64,000 bases of DNA from Locusta migratoria (Eukaryota > Arthropoda > Insecta > Orthoptera > Acrididae). Each line of letters starts with the position of its first letter. Within the stretch, counting starts at the first letter, position 1. Positions 45,663 to 56,835 of this stretch are shown in pieces. The stretch covers positions 144,008,730 through 144,072,729 of the forward strand of contig CM048746.1 in NCBI GenBank assembly GCA_026315105.1. Direction: 5' to 3'. A model generated the notes under the pieces. That model was not told the origin of the DNA. It saw only the letters and a list, made by a program, of their open reading frames with translations, and did not search any database. A program made the position numbers and the translations under genes.

Positions 45663-46294
45663 TGCGACGGGGCGGAACATGCTTTTCCCACTTTCTGGTG
45701 GAAAACTGTTTTGTGGTCGTTTAGGGGATGATATTAAATGATTCCCGCTTTGGTGCTGTTCCGTCCACGTGCGCCTTAATACATTTTTCAATTGATAAAC
45801 AAAAGTACATACCAATTATACAGACTTATGGGCGTACAGGGCGAGTTGCGAAAAAATAATGTTCATCACACAGATGTTGTTTTAAATACGTTTAATTTTT
45901 CTATGCACGTGTTTAAATTTATAAAGATGTTTTTTGTGACTCGAGCCCCCACGCAACTTCGCACTTTGACCCACACACCGGAATCGTTTAACTCAAAAGG
46001 CATACGAAAAAACGGTACTTCAGCCGCGAAAAGCTATCCCACGTTTTTACAGAAAAAATGCCGCGACGAGCAAACCACGCTCCGCCGCCCTCGGCAGTCC
46101 ACGCGACTCTCCCTTCCTCCGCGCGACTCGGCTTCCGTTTTCCAGCCCCGCGAAAAAACCCCTACGTCACAAACTTCCCGAAGCTCGTATTTCCCGCGCG
46201 CGTTCGCGCGCGCGCGCGCGATTTAAATATGCCGATGTGTGTGGCTCTATAAAATAGAAGTGCGCGGCATCAGCCTGGGGGCACTGTCATGTCA
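45663..46294 (-). repeat. 5' LTR
   Basis: 632 bp. On the minus strand a TATTTAAAT at about 46,221-46,229 could serve as a TATA element. The alternating (GC)n just inside it is one unit longer than in the 3' LTR. A TATAAAAT on the plus strand (about 46,248) points the opposite way. Confidence 0.92.
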
Positions 46295-46615
46295 TACAGT
46301 ATCAGGGATGGGAATCATTACAACAACGGCGCTTATCGCTGCGGCGTGGGCTACTTGCGAAACTCCAATCGTCAACATTCTCCTCCGAAAGCGAAAATAT
46401 ATTGTTTACTCTCACTTACATAAGTAGAAATGATCATCAGAATAAAATACGAGAAATCAGAGCCCGAACGGAGAGATTCAGGTGTTCATTCTTCCCGCGC
46501 GCTATTCGAGAACGGAATGGGAGATAAAATAGTATAACGGTGGTTCTATGAACCCTCTGCCAGACACTTAAATGTGATTGACAGAGTATACCATGTAGAT
46601 GTAGATGTAGATGGA

Positions 46616-49562
46616 ACGGGAAGCAGCTGTTTATTACCGATAAAGGGTTGGGAATCTGACTGCGGTGTACACATGTGTACTGCGCTTGCACTGAACTGTG
46701 ACGTCCACTCACAGTGTGACATACCAGTCACGACATTCAAGCAATTTTTTGTTAGCCATCGGGATTTTTGCGCACGAAGCGGCCGGCATGGGACACTATT
46801 CAGTTCGCTGTAGCGCTGGGTTTGAACATGACTGGAACTGTTCGAACAATTTACGTCACACTTCGGGAATTCTCGGAGTATGTTCAAACACTCGATGCGG
46901 ACGCTATCTAGCAATGTCAGGAGGTATTATCTCTACGATTTACAGCGATGATTATCATAAAACTTTCTGGCGCTGTGCAGTAAACTATATATAACGCAGA
47001 TAGTGTCTTAATGGGGGTTATAAGAGTCAAATGCAGACTGTAGTAGCTTCTAGGTGCAAGTCATATCTGAAAATAGTAACGATAGCAATTGCGATTTAAA
47101 ATTCTAGTGTTGCTATCTAACAAGGCCAGTTGGTACTAAGTACACAGCAGCTCATGCACTGTTTATTCCGTGCTCGTAATTACAGTTTATTTTTATATGA
47201 CTTATTTCTTTTAATCTTGTTTCTAAGGGGATTAAAAGGTTATAACATTTTTATCTGTTACTGTACCGTATGAACAGAGAATGGAATGGTCATTTGCAAC
47301 CTATATCTTATAATCACATTATTGTAATCTTTACTTATGAAAGATTCGCAATGATGTAATATACTTAAAGAAAGTACCTTTTTCGCCTCTGAGCGTTAGC
47401 TTTGCAGTAATATGATGCAGTTCTGTTATAGTAGCAGATATTTTATCAATGGATCATATCTTGTAGTGATATTAGACAGGTCACGTATGCACTGTTTTAA
47501 ACAAAATATACAGTTTTTATAGTGATGCCCTTTTTTACTTTTACATGCATTTGTACTTTCTATAGCAATACTTTTGAGGAAAGACTTCAAATTTCCCGCG
47601 TATCGTTTGGAGATACGAAGCAGGAATAATTTGTCACCTGAGCGTGCGAACATCTCGAGTCTGTATCGAGTTCTCCGCTGTATTGGGAAATCCCGACCAT
47701 GTTCGAAAGCTGGTATCATTTTCCCAGCCCTAGTTCGCGGTATCTCGTGCATTATAAGTCGTGCTATTCACATAATTATTTTCGTGGTGGTTTTTGGAAC
47801 AGGAAACACTTGTAGCGCAATGAATTGCAGCATCAATCAGAAAAAGACACTTCATTTGTAATTATTCAGACTTCGTAAGGAACCTGCAACGAGTGTAACA
47901 GAATCATATGGCTGCAATGTTCTTGTAGTAATTCGCCTGAAAATTAAATAAATTTAAATAATGATTGTATGATCTTATTTTATAAGTACAAAATAGCTCA
48001 TAAATTGGAGAAGGGAATATCTTGTGGACGCTGATACGCTTTATCTTTACAATAACGTATATTTTCTTCGTTGCACTTCTATCAAGATTAGCTTATGAAC
48101 GCAGACAGGAAGAAACGGTAATGTTGTACCAACATGATTCCAAATACTGAATAAGTCGTCTAAATTGACCCTGAAAAGGAAATTTCCACAAAGAAGACAA
48201 AACATGAAAAATATTCGAGTTTGCTATGTACACAAACGTAACTAGGACACTTGGTAAACTCTAAATTATAATAAAATTTTCAACTTATTTCTGCTGTTAT
48301 TTGGAAGAACCTCATCATATACAGAACAATAATAAAGACTAAAGACGTTGTTTTGGTAACAGATGCCCTAAAAAGTGAAACACAGGACGAAACAAAATGG
48401 ACACAGATAAATAGCTGTTTACTTACGGACCTTCTCGGCTACGCTTCTTACCCTTGAAAGTGTACCTTGATGAAGATACACAAGCTGAAAAAATATTCGT
48501 ATCCGCACGTATTTATGCGTGTATGGGTTGTAGCTTTCGCCATTTCATTCACCTGTTTTAGCTCCATTGGTGTCTATTTTAGCATTAACTGATATTAGAC
48601 TAATGCTCTCGAGTCTAAAGTAAAACAATAATATCACAGATTACGTAGACAAAAGCTGGTAAGTAAAGTGTGATTGGTAGGATGTATATGACGTTACAGG
48701 CATGTCCCTTCGTCACCGCTTGCAGCGCTAGTGTCGTCACAGCTGTCGGCCGGTAACAGATTTTATATCACCAATTAATCATTTCTACATGTGCCCGTTA
48801 ATGTAAAAGAAAATAAATGTCATGAATTTATCCCTTAAATGATTACTATTTTTCGAGCTAAAACCCGGTGAAGTTAGCGTTATATGCCGAACGTGACATT
48901 TTGTGCGCTGTGCAACTTTAAAACATCATATCGAGTACTAGTGCACTGCAGTTCCTTTCGAAGCTTGAAAGGTGGTGGTCATTTTTGTCTTTCAATTTTC
49001 TTATTTCTCGCTTCATGTGTCTCTTTATTATTTTAATTGCTTTATTTTCGTGGCATGAAATTAACTTATTTTTACACGTTTCCCGACTTCCATATACTGC
49101 TATGGGTTGGGATAATTGCATTAGGATTCAGGTGTATTGGTTTATTTAGTTATTCTTTTTGATGTAGTGCTGCTGATTTCAAATTGTTTCCTTACTGTCG
49201 AGTCGGTGTTGTAGAGCAGCGTGGGTCCGGGCTCTTGGGCGGTCGGCTAGGTCACAGGAATCCGGTGTGGTGCCAGGGTTTCGAAGAAATCTGGCCACCA
49301 GAGGGTTCTCTATACTACATTTGGGTGGGCCAGCCGGTTTCGCACGGCGACACGACTGACCGCCGGTTACCTGCAGTTTCGATGTGATCTCGCACAAAGC
49401 GTTAGCTGTTTAGGGCGACCGGTGCCTGTCTGTCGCCGCGGTGTTCCTTTGGGTGTACGAGCAGGAGAAGAAAAAACGTTTGATGGTTGCCGTATGCCCT
49501 GCTTTCTTTCCGTCCCTAAACTGTGAGTAGCAAGTAGCATAGTTTATGATTTAACAAATGGC
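46616..49562. other. Non-coding, nothing recognised
   Basis: About 2.9 kb without a supported gene. A GC-richer patch at about 49,190-49,460 is not recognised. Confidence 0.45.
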
Positions 49563-49572
49563 AGGACGCTTC

Positions 49573-49773
49573 GCCGGCCGCGGTGGCCGAGGAGACTGAG
49601 GCGCACCAGTCACGGTCTGCACAGCCTTTACGGTTGGGGCTTCGAATCCCCCCTCGGGCATGGATATTTGTGCGGTCCTTATTCTTAGCTAGTTTATAAG
49701 TAGTTTGTAAGTTTAGGGACTGATGACCCCGTAGTTAAGTCTCATAAGCTCCACAAACATTTGAACATTTGAA
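49573..49773 (+). mobile_element. tRNA-derived SINE, head type 1
   Basis: A full-length copy from GCCGGCCGCGGTGGCCGAGG to ACAAACATTTGAACATTTGA. The 10-bp duplication AGGACGCTTC lies at 49,563-49,572 and 49,774-49,783. Confidence 0.94.
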
Positions 49774-49783
49774 AGGACGCTTC

Positions 49784-50879
49784 AAGTACGCGTCTCTGCG
49801 AAGTGAAATCTGTCTGGTACAGCAGGACAGTGTCACTAGCAGTAGTAAAAATAGGCGCTAAGATGCTGACTAGTGATAGTTCACAAAGAATTTTCTAGTA
49901 TTGCACAGGCGTACGTGACGTGGCGTGAGAAAGCTGTGTGTGTTGGTAGGATGTTAAAGAGCTGTTGCCGGCAAACTCCGCGATTGGATGTCGTTGCTAC
50001 TTTTTCTCATTATTGTTGTATGTAACTCCTGGCCGTGCATTCTGATTAGGAAGGCCATTAGCGGGTCGATGAGATTGGCTCTTGGATGAGTAAGGCGTGG
50101 TCGCGTGCTTGGGTGGATCTGGGCTGTGGAGATGAGGGGAGTTTTGGGCTGAACAGGACTCGGTGAGGCTCCGCCGCCGAGAACGGTAGCCTCTGCTCTT
50201 GCGCGCATCGTATCATTGTTAAGTCGCACACCGCAGTCATTTGAATTATTTTTCAATTTTATTTGTACGAGTGTATATTTCATATTTAGAAGTATTTGGA
50301 GAACTCGTTTTATCAATTTTTTTGCAATCAGAGTGTGACACCTAGTCACATACAAATGTATTTGGTTAGGTAGTACATATTTGCCAATATATGTCATTTT
50401 TACCAATTTTGCATAACCTTATTTCTCTAACCCCAGTCACCATTTTGGACGGAAAATAGTTTCTTTCTATTAGCAGTATGGGGAATGATCTGATTATCTT
50501 TTCATAAATTGATTCATGGTAGAATTTCATTATTACTGTTATTTCTTGGCCTTGCTCTGGTACTCCATGTTCAGTTAGGTCAGGAATATATTTTCTGTTT
50601 TGTAAAACATAGTGGCGACCCAAATTTATCACATCTATAACTATATAGTTTATTCTATTTCATATCATTTGCTTATTTAATTAACTAGATATATAGTGAT
50701 CAAGTGTACTTGGACATTATATATATATATATATACATCTTACACAGAATATCTAAAATTGATGTAGATATATAAGAATAATATGCCAACAATTAATTCA
50801 CTGTTTTTAAACCTTGTCATCTATTAAAATAAATGCAGTTTTTCTGAAGATTAAACTGACTTAGGCTTGAACTTATTTT
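49784..50879. other. Possible LTR-like remnant; otherwise non-coding
   Basis: At about 50,596-50,620 TTGTAAAACA is followed by TAG and then TGGCGACCC, which looks like an LTR end followed by a gypsy-type primer site. No matching second LTR or coding region is visible. A short (TA)n lies at 50,718-50,734. Confidence 0.25.
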
Positions 50880-51345
50880 TATTACACGTTGATTTCCGTT
50901 TTAAGCATCATGGGGCTCACCATAAACCTTCCATGCCTGCCACGGTAACAAAAACATTAATGCCAATATACGAGGACCTTGCAGATAAAAAGTTACTTAG
51001 CAGGTGTCTACATGGCCGTACACAAAATATTAACGAGAGTTTCAACAGCTGCATGTGGCAACGAGAACCGAAAACACTGTTTGTTAGATGTACAGTCCGC
51101 AAAATAGGTGTGAGGTATGCTGTTAACTGTCTCAATGATGGTGCAACTAGCAGGACAAAAGTAATGGTGAAATTAGACATCCAACCAGGAAATATGATAG
51201 CTGCTCTGACTTCTATAGATCGCCAGCGACTAGTTGAAGCTGAAAGGGCTGCGGAAGCCGCCACTAAAGCAGAGTAAGGAAAAGACTCCTAAGAAAGCCT
51301 GAAGAGGATAAAGAAACACCGGGACAACATGATTATGCCACTGGT
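50880..51345 (+). pseudogene. Mutator-like transposase-domain protein, C-terminal remnant
   Basis: From about 50,913 the frame reads HHKPSMPATVTKTLMPIYED, LLSRCLHGRTQNINESFNSC, WQREPKTLFVRCTVRKIG and LDIQPGNMIAALTSIDRQRL. I recognise this order (CLHGxTQNxNESFNxxxW, PKxxFV, FNDG-like LNDG, IKPG, IDxxR) as the C-terminal part of an arthropod family carrying the Mutator-like transposase domain. A stop at 51,275 appears to follow a single-base frameshift: another frame carries on with RKRLLRKPEED and QHDYATGM to a stop at about 51,350, matching the expected end. Everything upstream of residue 1 is missing. It could be a terminal exon or, more likely, a truncated transposon. Confidence 0.65.
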
Positions 51346-51447
51346 ATGTGAGTCAAAAACATTGTGAACATTCTCTTCTCATTTTATCGAAACTACATTT
51401 TCAGAACATTACGTACATATATCTTCATAATGGTTTTAGCTATGTTC

Positions 51448-51645
51448 AAAACTTCAAATGTTTGCTAAGCTTATGTCATTTAACTGAGGGGGTAATCAGT
51501 CCATAAAATTAAAAACTACTAAGAAACTAAATTATATTAAAGACAGCACAAACATCCATGCCCGTGGGAGGATTTGAACCTCCTACGCGGGAGGTCGCGC
51601 GTACGCCACATGGCGTACCAGACCGCTCGGCTACTCCCGCGCGGC
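51448..51645 (-). mobile_element. tRNA-derived SINE, head type 2
   Basis: The head ends CCCGCGCGGC. Its stem is a palindromic-looking GTACGCCACATGGCGTAC at 51,601-51,618 where type 1 heads carry GGTCTGCACGGCC. The 14-bp duplication TTTTAGCTATGTTC lies at 51,434-51,447 and 51,646-51,659. Confidence 0.93.
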
Positions 51646-51659
51646 TTTTAGCTATGTTC

Positions 51660-52735
51660 GTCAAATATCCCCCAATCGAAGAATTGGACAGTATCTTTGT
51701 ATCATGCCTAATACATTGCATAAATGATCTCTGTTTGTCATTCTGTATACATTTTAACGGTAATTTTTAGTCAAAATGGTAATAAGAGTTATTGTATTTC
51801 CTCAGATATAATCCAAACTACAAAAAAAAAAAAAAAAAAAAAAAAGACATAACGTGTTCCTACTAATCTTGACAGCAGCCGGCCACAGTCTTAACGCTGT
51901 TAGACTAGTGATGCATCAGAAAATTGTTCCAGAATGCGAATGTGTATTATAAAAATATCTATTACACAAAATATTGTAAGTCTTATACTATAACAGATAT
52001 TTCAATAAATTTCCCATTACAGCTTGAGTTAATGTCATTCAGAGCTGGTACAAAACCGCAACTTCCTCCGCATTGTAGATCAAGAGTAACGTGCACCGAA
52101 AGCAAGGTATAAAAATGCAGTCCGTTCACGTCCAGGTCCCCTTAAACTGTTTACTGATACTGTTTATAATTCAAATGCTGTGCAATTTGGCATATAATTC
52201 ATTCCATTTTATAGAATGATGAAAAAACTTGAAATTTAATTTCTAAACATAACGCATAAATACAACAATTCATGCAATAGTGCCTTCTTTATTGCTGTTG
52301 TTTTGAACATTTTACTTTGAATTGTTTCCGAGCTATCAGTGTCATAATCGTATTATTCATGAAATTACTTTACTTTCACTCCTAAAACTAAACTGGAAGC
52401 GTTTTCGTTTCACAGCTTTTAGTTTGTCATAGATATTAAGAATACTTTCTATGACAGAAAAGCGAAACCCCACAAATAATGCAACGTTTCTTGCTGTCCG
52501 ATTCGAAATGGAATGGCCCTCATGGTTCGCGGGTGAAATAACTGCTGGTAAGTTTCGTGTGGGATCTAATGTCCCTAACTTTATCCTTACGGTATTATTG
52601 CGAGATATATTAAATGCCTTCCTTAGTACGGAAAAGCTTGAGATGGTGGAGATGCTTTAGGAGGAATGAAATAGTTACCTAGATAACTATAGAAGAAGAA
52701 GGAAACTAATTTACGTACATAATTGTTGTTTCAGA
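51660..52735. other. Non-coding with poly-A tract
   Basis: No gene. A tract of 24-25 A at about 51,821-51,845 may be the tail of an unrecognised retroposon. Confidence 0.5.
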
Positions 52736-53270
52736 ATGCAACTTTCACTCTTTAGTAGAGTGTGCGTGGATATGAAACTTCCATGCAGATTAGTACTGTG
52801 TGCCAAACAGTAATTCGAAACCTGGACCATTGCCTTTCGCAAATCGCTCTATCACCTCAGTTATCTGTGAACGCCTCATGGCGTCTCCTCGCACCTTTAC
52901 TTCCGCCTGTACTTCACCTCTTACCTTCCTAAGTTCACCAAGTTCTCCTGTGAAAATTGCAGGACTAGCACTTCTGGAAGAAATCTTATTGTAGAGACAT
53001 AACCTTGGGGATGTTTCCAGAATGAAAACAGCAGTCTGCAGTGGAGTGTGCACTCACATGTAACTTCCTGGCAAATTAAAACTGTGTACCAGACTTCCGA
53101 TCCCAATACCTTTGCCTTTTGTGGGCAAGCGTCCTACTGCCTGAGGTACCTGGGCTCGCCTCACGGCCACCCTCAAAGCTTTACGTCCACTATTACCTCG
53201 TCTCCTGCCTCCCTAGCTTCACAGGAGCTCTCCTACGAACCTTGCAGGACTAGCCAGGCACACACTGTGA
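52736..53270 (-). repeat. Two tandem units of a tRNA-associated repeat (about 286 bp)
   Basis: Landmarks recur at a spacing of about 286 bp: GAGTGTGCG...GAAACTTCC (about 52,759) and GAGTGTGCA...GTAACTTCC (about 53,045). In each unit a GTGTGCCA/GTGTACCA element is followed by a degraded tRNA-like stretch (TTCGAAACCTGGACCATTGC in unit 1), then CCTTACCT/GTCTCCTGCC and TTGCAGGACTAGC. I recall similar tRNA-containing tandem repeats from orthopteran sequence. The tRNA part is too decayed to assign. Confidence 0.6.
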
Positions 53271-53274
53271 TGGA

Positions 53275-54007
53275 GAGTGAAAGTGTCATCCGTAAACAAG
53301 CGGTCGTGCATTATCCAATGTAGAGTTTCGCATGGATCGAATGAATGGCAGAGCCACGCGTCGTAAGACATCTGAAATGTAACGGCCACTGTTCCAACTG
53401 CCATTGATGCGAACAAGAGGTGATCGAGACGTGTAATCAATTGCATCCCATACCATCACGCCGCGTGACGAATACTCGCTTCCAATGTGCGTTCAACGCT
53501 ATGTCGACAAACACTGATGCGACCATCATGATGCTGTAAACAGAACCTGTATTAATCCGAAAAAATGACGTTTTTCCATTCGTGCACTCAGGTTCATAGT
53601 TGCGTACACTATCGCAGGCCCTCCTGTCTGTGATGCAGCGTCAAGGGTAACCGGAGCCATGGTCTCCGAGCTGCTGGAAAAGTTGTCGAACTGTTCGTAT
53701 AGATTGTTGTTGTCTTGCAAACGTCCCCATCTGTTGACTTAGGGATCTACACGTGGCAGCACGATCCGTTACAGCCACGCGAATAAGATGCCTGTCATCT
53801 TGACTGCTAGTGATACGAAGCCGTTGGGATCCAGCACGGCGTTCCTTATTGCCCTCCTGAACCCTGACTGCTAACAGTCATTGGATCGCAACGAACGCGA
53901 GCAGCAACGTCGCGACACGATAAACCGCAATCGCGATAGGCTACAACCCGACCTTTATCAAAATCGGAAACGTGATGGTACGTATTTCTCCTCCTTAGAC
54001 GAGGCAT
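53275..54007 (-). pseudogene. Tc1-like transposase, broken
   Basis: A minus-strand reading from 54,007 starts MPRLRRRNTYHHVSDFDKGR, VVAYRDCGLSCRDVAARVR and CDPMTVS, the paired-like DNA-binding N-terminus of Tc1-family transposases in insects. After several frame changes come RRPWLPLTLHHRQE-type sequence and EWKNVIFSD, with the first catalytic Asp directly followed by a stop where ES would be expected. Then VMVWDAIDYTSRSPLVRING, RYISDVLRRVALPFIRSMRN and DNARPLVYG, with the second Asp in the DNARPH motif. The last catalytic acidic residue and C-terminus are absent. Terminal inverted repeats were not found. Inactive. Confidence 0.85.
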
Positions 54008-55372
54008 CACAACAACGTTTCACCAGGCATTGCCGGTCAACTGCTGTTTGTGTATGAGAAATCGGTTGGAAACTTTCCTCAAGTCAGCACGTTGAATTAG
54101 GCGCCAACATTGTGTGAATCCTCTGAAAAGCTAATCATTTGCATACTTCAGAAATATCGTCAAGAACTGTGCATCTTTCGATCAGCAGGTACTTCATCTC
54201 TAAAACGCGGACTTGTTATTAGCGAAATAAGATTATTACTATGGTTAAGGTTCTTTGTTGTTGATACAGACAGCACATCCAGCTTTCATAACGAGAGAGA
54301 TTTGCTGGATTTATTAATATCAGCTCTGTCTGACATTAAGTAAGGAACACAGTCATTAGAATTAGTCACGAACATCGAATAGCTGCAGTTACTCTTGAAG
54401 TTGTATTTAAGCTGCATCATATTGTATATGACCTAAAACCCGTAACATTCAGATGGCATTTGTATACCACGTACTTATCACGTAAATGAAATGAAAGGAA
54501 TTTCAGAAAAAGCTCATGTGATTATTCGAAGTTCCACAAACACGATTTCTATCGACGCTCAGTGGTCTGGATCTGAAAAAGGTGGCTAAAAATCAAGTTA
54601 TTTTTGTTTCCGGCATACCGTTAATGTCGTGCTGTCGCTCCGAAATACCACCGCTACTGAAAGTGCGTGTAACTTTTTACTGGAGTGTCATATTTTATTT
54701 TTGTTTCATGGAAAGTACTAAGGAAAGTATGTTAAATATTAGCATATATAATGTTTTCATTAATTTGTACTTACTTATGTAGTAAATCATCGTCAAATTT
54801 GTGGTTATCCTTTCACAATTCAGGGTGGAGAAGGGAGGAATTGATACACATTCTCACACAGATACATGCGACAAGCCATGCAAATCCTTCCCAGCACCGA
54901 ACACACACAAAAATAATAAATAAATAAAAAACAGCAACGCCAGCAGCAGGACACTGTACGGAACAGCAGGTTCACTCGCGCACCGATAAAAGAAAAACTT
55001 TGTCCCGTACTGTATAGTCTTGTGACTTAGGCTCAGGGTAGCTATCAGCGGGAACTATCGCATTTGATAGAAGACAACGTGTCATATGATGCAGTCGCGA
55101 ATTATAAGTTTCCAGAGAAATTCAAGATACCGATTAAATAGGAAAATTCGATAAATAATAGTTAAAAATAGTCCTTCTGGTGTTCGTTTTGCACAGGGAA
55201 AAGAGTACTACTGAATGGTAAAGGTTTCAAGTCAAAACAGCACTCTGCAGGGTCGGATCTTAGAATACTTAGAATTAAGAAATATACTTTTAGCACAAGT
55301 AAAACCGTAATTCCACTATCTACTCTACATATTGTCTCGGTGACTAATTAAACATCTCAAGATTCGAGTACA
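54008..55372. other. Non-coding, nothing recognised
   Basis: No supported gene. I looked here for the left end of the downstream Transib element and found no convincing inverted repeat. Confidence 0.45.
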
Positions 55373-55469
55373 GTGACAATTAGTACATCGATATTAAAAG
55401 ACACGGAATCGAAGAAGCGTGGTGGACTAAGTATGAAATTCGACAAAGGAAGTGACAGAAGAAAAGGCA

Positions 55470-55640
55470 AAAATGTTCAAATGATTGTAAATCTATCGGA
55501 CCAAACTGCGTGGTCATCAGTCCGTAGCTACTTAAACCTAGGTAAACACCCATGCCCCAGGGAGGACTCGAACCTCCACGGCGAGCAACCGCGCGCTCCG
55601 TAGCGATACGCTTTAGACTGCTCGGCTACTCCACCGCGGC
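55470..55640 (-). mobile_element. tRNA-derived SINE, head type 2, inside Transib
   Basis: The head ends CTCCACCGCGGC. The body is shortened (the TTACAAACTAC part is reduced). The 12-bp duplication GAAGAAAAGGCA lies at 55,458-55,469 and 55,641-55,652, within the transposase N-terminal region. Confidence 0.93.
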
Positions 55641-56614
55641 GAAGAAAAGGCACTGATTTACGCAAGTCAGTAAGCAAATTGGAGCTATGGTTGTCTACTC
55701 AAATGAGCCAACGTTTTTCTGGTAACTCTGCTGCTGCAAGTATTGTAAAAGAAATCACGCTAAAGTCGCTATCGCGAACTAATAAATACAAACCAGCGTT
55801 GAAGTCAGCAGTAAATCCTCCAGTTATTTAAATGTTTGCCGATGACGCATTGTATGAAATGGTTGACGGAAATTTATCTAAATTTAAGTTTATGGCCATT
55901 ACAAATTCAATGAAAAGTCACAATGCTTTTATTTAACCTAATTACAAGAAAATTGTAGAAGCCAAAGCGCGGTGTTATCCGTCAGATATAGAGATCAGTG
56001 TACAAGCGCTTTTGAACTACACATCAGAAAGGATTTTATGAGTTCAGGAGGACACTATCAAAACATTATCTCCAGAAATGCGAAATTTGTTCATAAAAGG
56101 GGTTTTGACGGTTATTCGGGGCACAATGAGTACAAATAAAAATTTGCTGATGCAAATGATTCGGACGCTAATGTTTTTGTTACTTCATTGGTTGCACTGT
56201 AACTAGGAGCCATATATAATTTACTACTAAAAGAGGTGGTGATATGGAAAAATATTTCACCTTCATCGCCTCGTTTTTGTAGACCTTTAAGGCAAGTTTA
56301 GAGTCTACGTTAAACGAGAAGTAATATATTAACGAGCAAATCGCGTCTCTACTTCCTTTTCAGACCGTTTGGGACGGAAAAGAAATAATAATACAGTTTG
56401 AAATGGTTTTCACAATAATTGACGGAAAGGTCTGTAACACTATAACTAATACTGCATCATCTATGCTCTGCTGCGTTGTGGAGCAACGTCAAATATATTT
56501 AATGATCTCAGTTTTATAAAAAAATGTAGTGATTAATGTTCCTAATTTGCATTATGGAGTATGAAAGTTGCACACATGGATTCGTTACTTTAAGTATTTG
56601 CTTCACATTGGATA

Positions 56615-56810
56615 AATAATGTTCAAATGTTTGTAGTTCTATCGGACCAAACTGCGTGGTCATCAGTCCGTAGCTTACAAACTACTTAAACTAAACTAAC
56701 CTAAGGACAACACACACACCCATGCCCCAGGGAGGACTCGAACCTCCACGGCGAGCAACCGCGCGCACCGCAGCGAGACGCTTTAGACCGCTCGGCTACT
56801 CCACCGCGGC
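56615..56810 (-). mobile_element. tRNA-derived SINE, head type 2, inside Transib
   Basis: Full-length. The 11-bp duplication CACATTGGATA lies at 56,604-56,614 and 56,811-56,821 and falls in the codons for HIGY of the transposase. The tail variant (GACCACGCAGTTTGGTCCGA on the minus strand) is shared with the SINE at 55,470. Confidence 0.94.
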
Positions 56811-56835
56811 CACATTGGATACAAACTTGAAAGTG

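Larger units (their letters stand above)
39998..46294 (-). mobile_element. Young non-autonomous LTR retrotransposon (gag-protease only)
   Basis: A 6,297-bp element on the minus strand, inserted in LINE-B with the 6-bp duplication TACAGT (39,992-39,997 and 46,295-46,300). LTRs of 630 and 632 bp start TG and end CA and differ, by my reading, at one base plus one 2-nt (CG) unit. In order: 5' LTR, tRNA-Pro-like primer site, GC-rich leader of about 380 bp, gag, protease frame, 1.3 kb of non-coding sequence, purine tract, 3' LTR. There is no reverse transcriptase, RNase H, integrase or envelope anywhere inside. The near-identity of the LTRs means recent transposition, so enzymes must come in trans. 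The overall plan fits Ty3/gypsy-type elements, but without RT the clade cannot be fixed. Confidence 0.9.
38927..46615 (+). pseudogene. LINE-B copy hosting a SINE and an LTR element
   Basis: Parts of a jockey/CR1-type LINE reverse transcriptase lie at 38,927-38,992, 39,211-39,991 and 46,301-46,615. After the SINE one frame reads FDTVRHKRLLIKLRGY, WIGDFLSERTQFVV, GVQQGSVIGPLLF, INDLAENLSS and the catalytic box LRLYADDAVV, with a stop inside the LLFxxxINDL motif and two after the box. Further on, LVRSFMEYCCPVCDPYQ and IERVQRRAARFVLSRYTG give the C-terminal region. It is interrupted at GDSVTEMIQ (39,991). The reading resumes at 46,301 and runs into the 3' UTR, ending in the (TGTAGA)n tail at 46,594-46,613. 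The 5' end coincides with that of the copy at 8,112. Dead. Confidence 0.82.
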
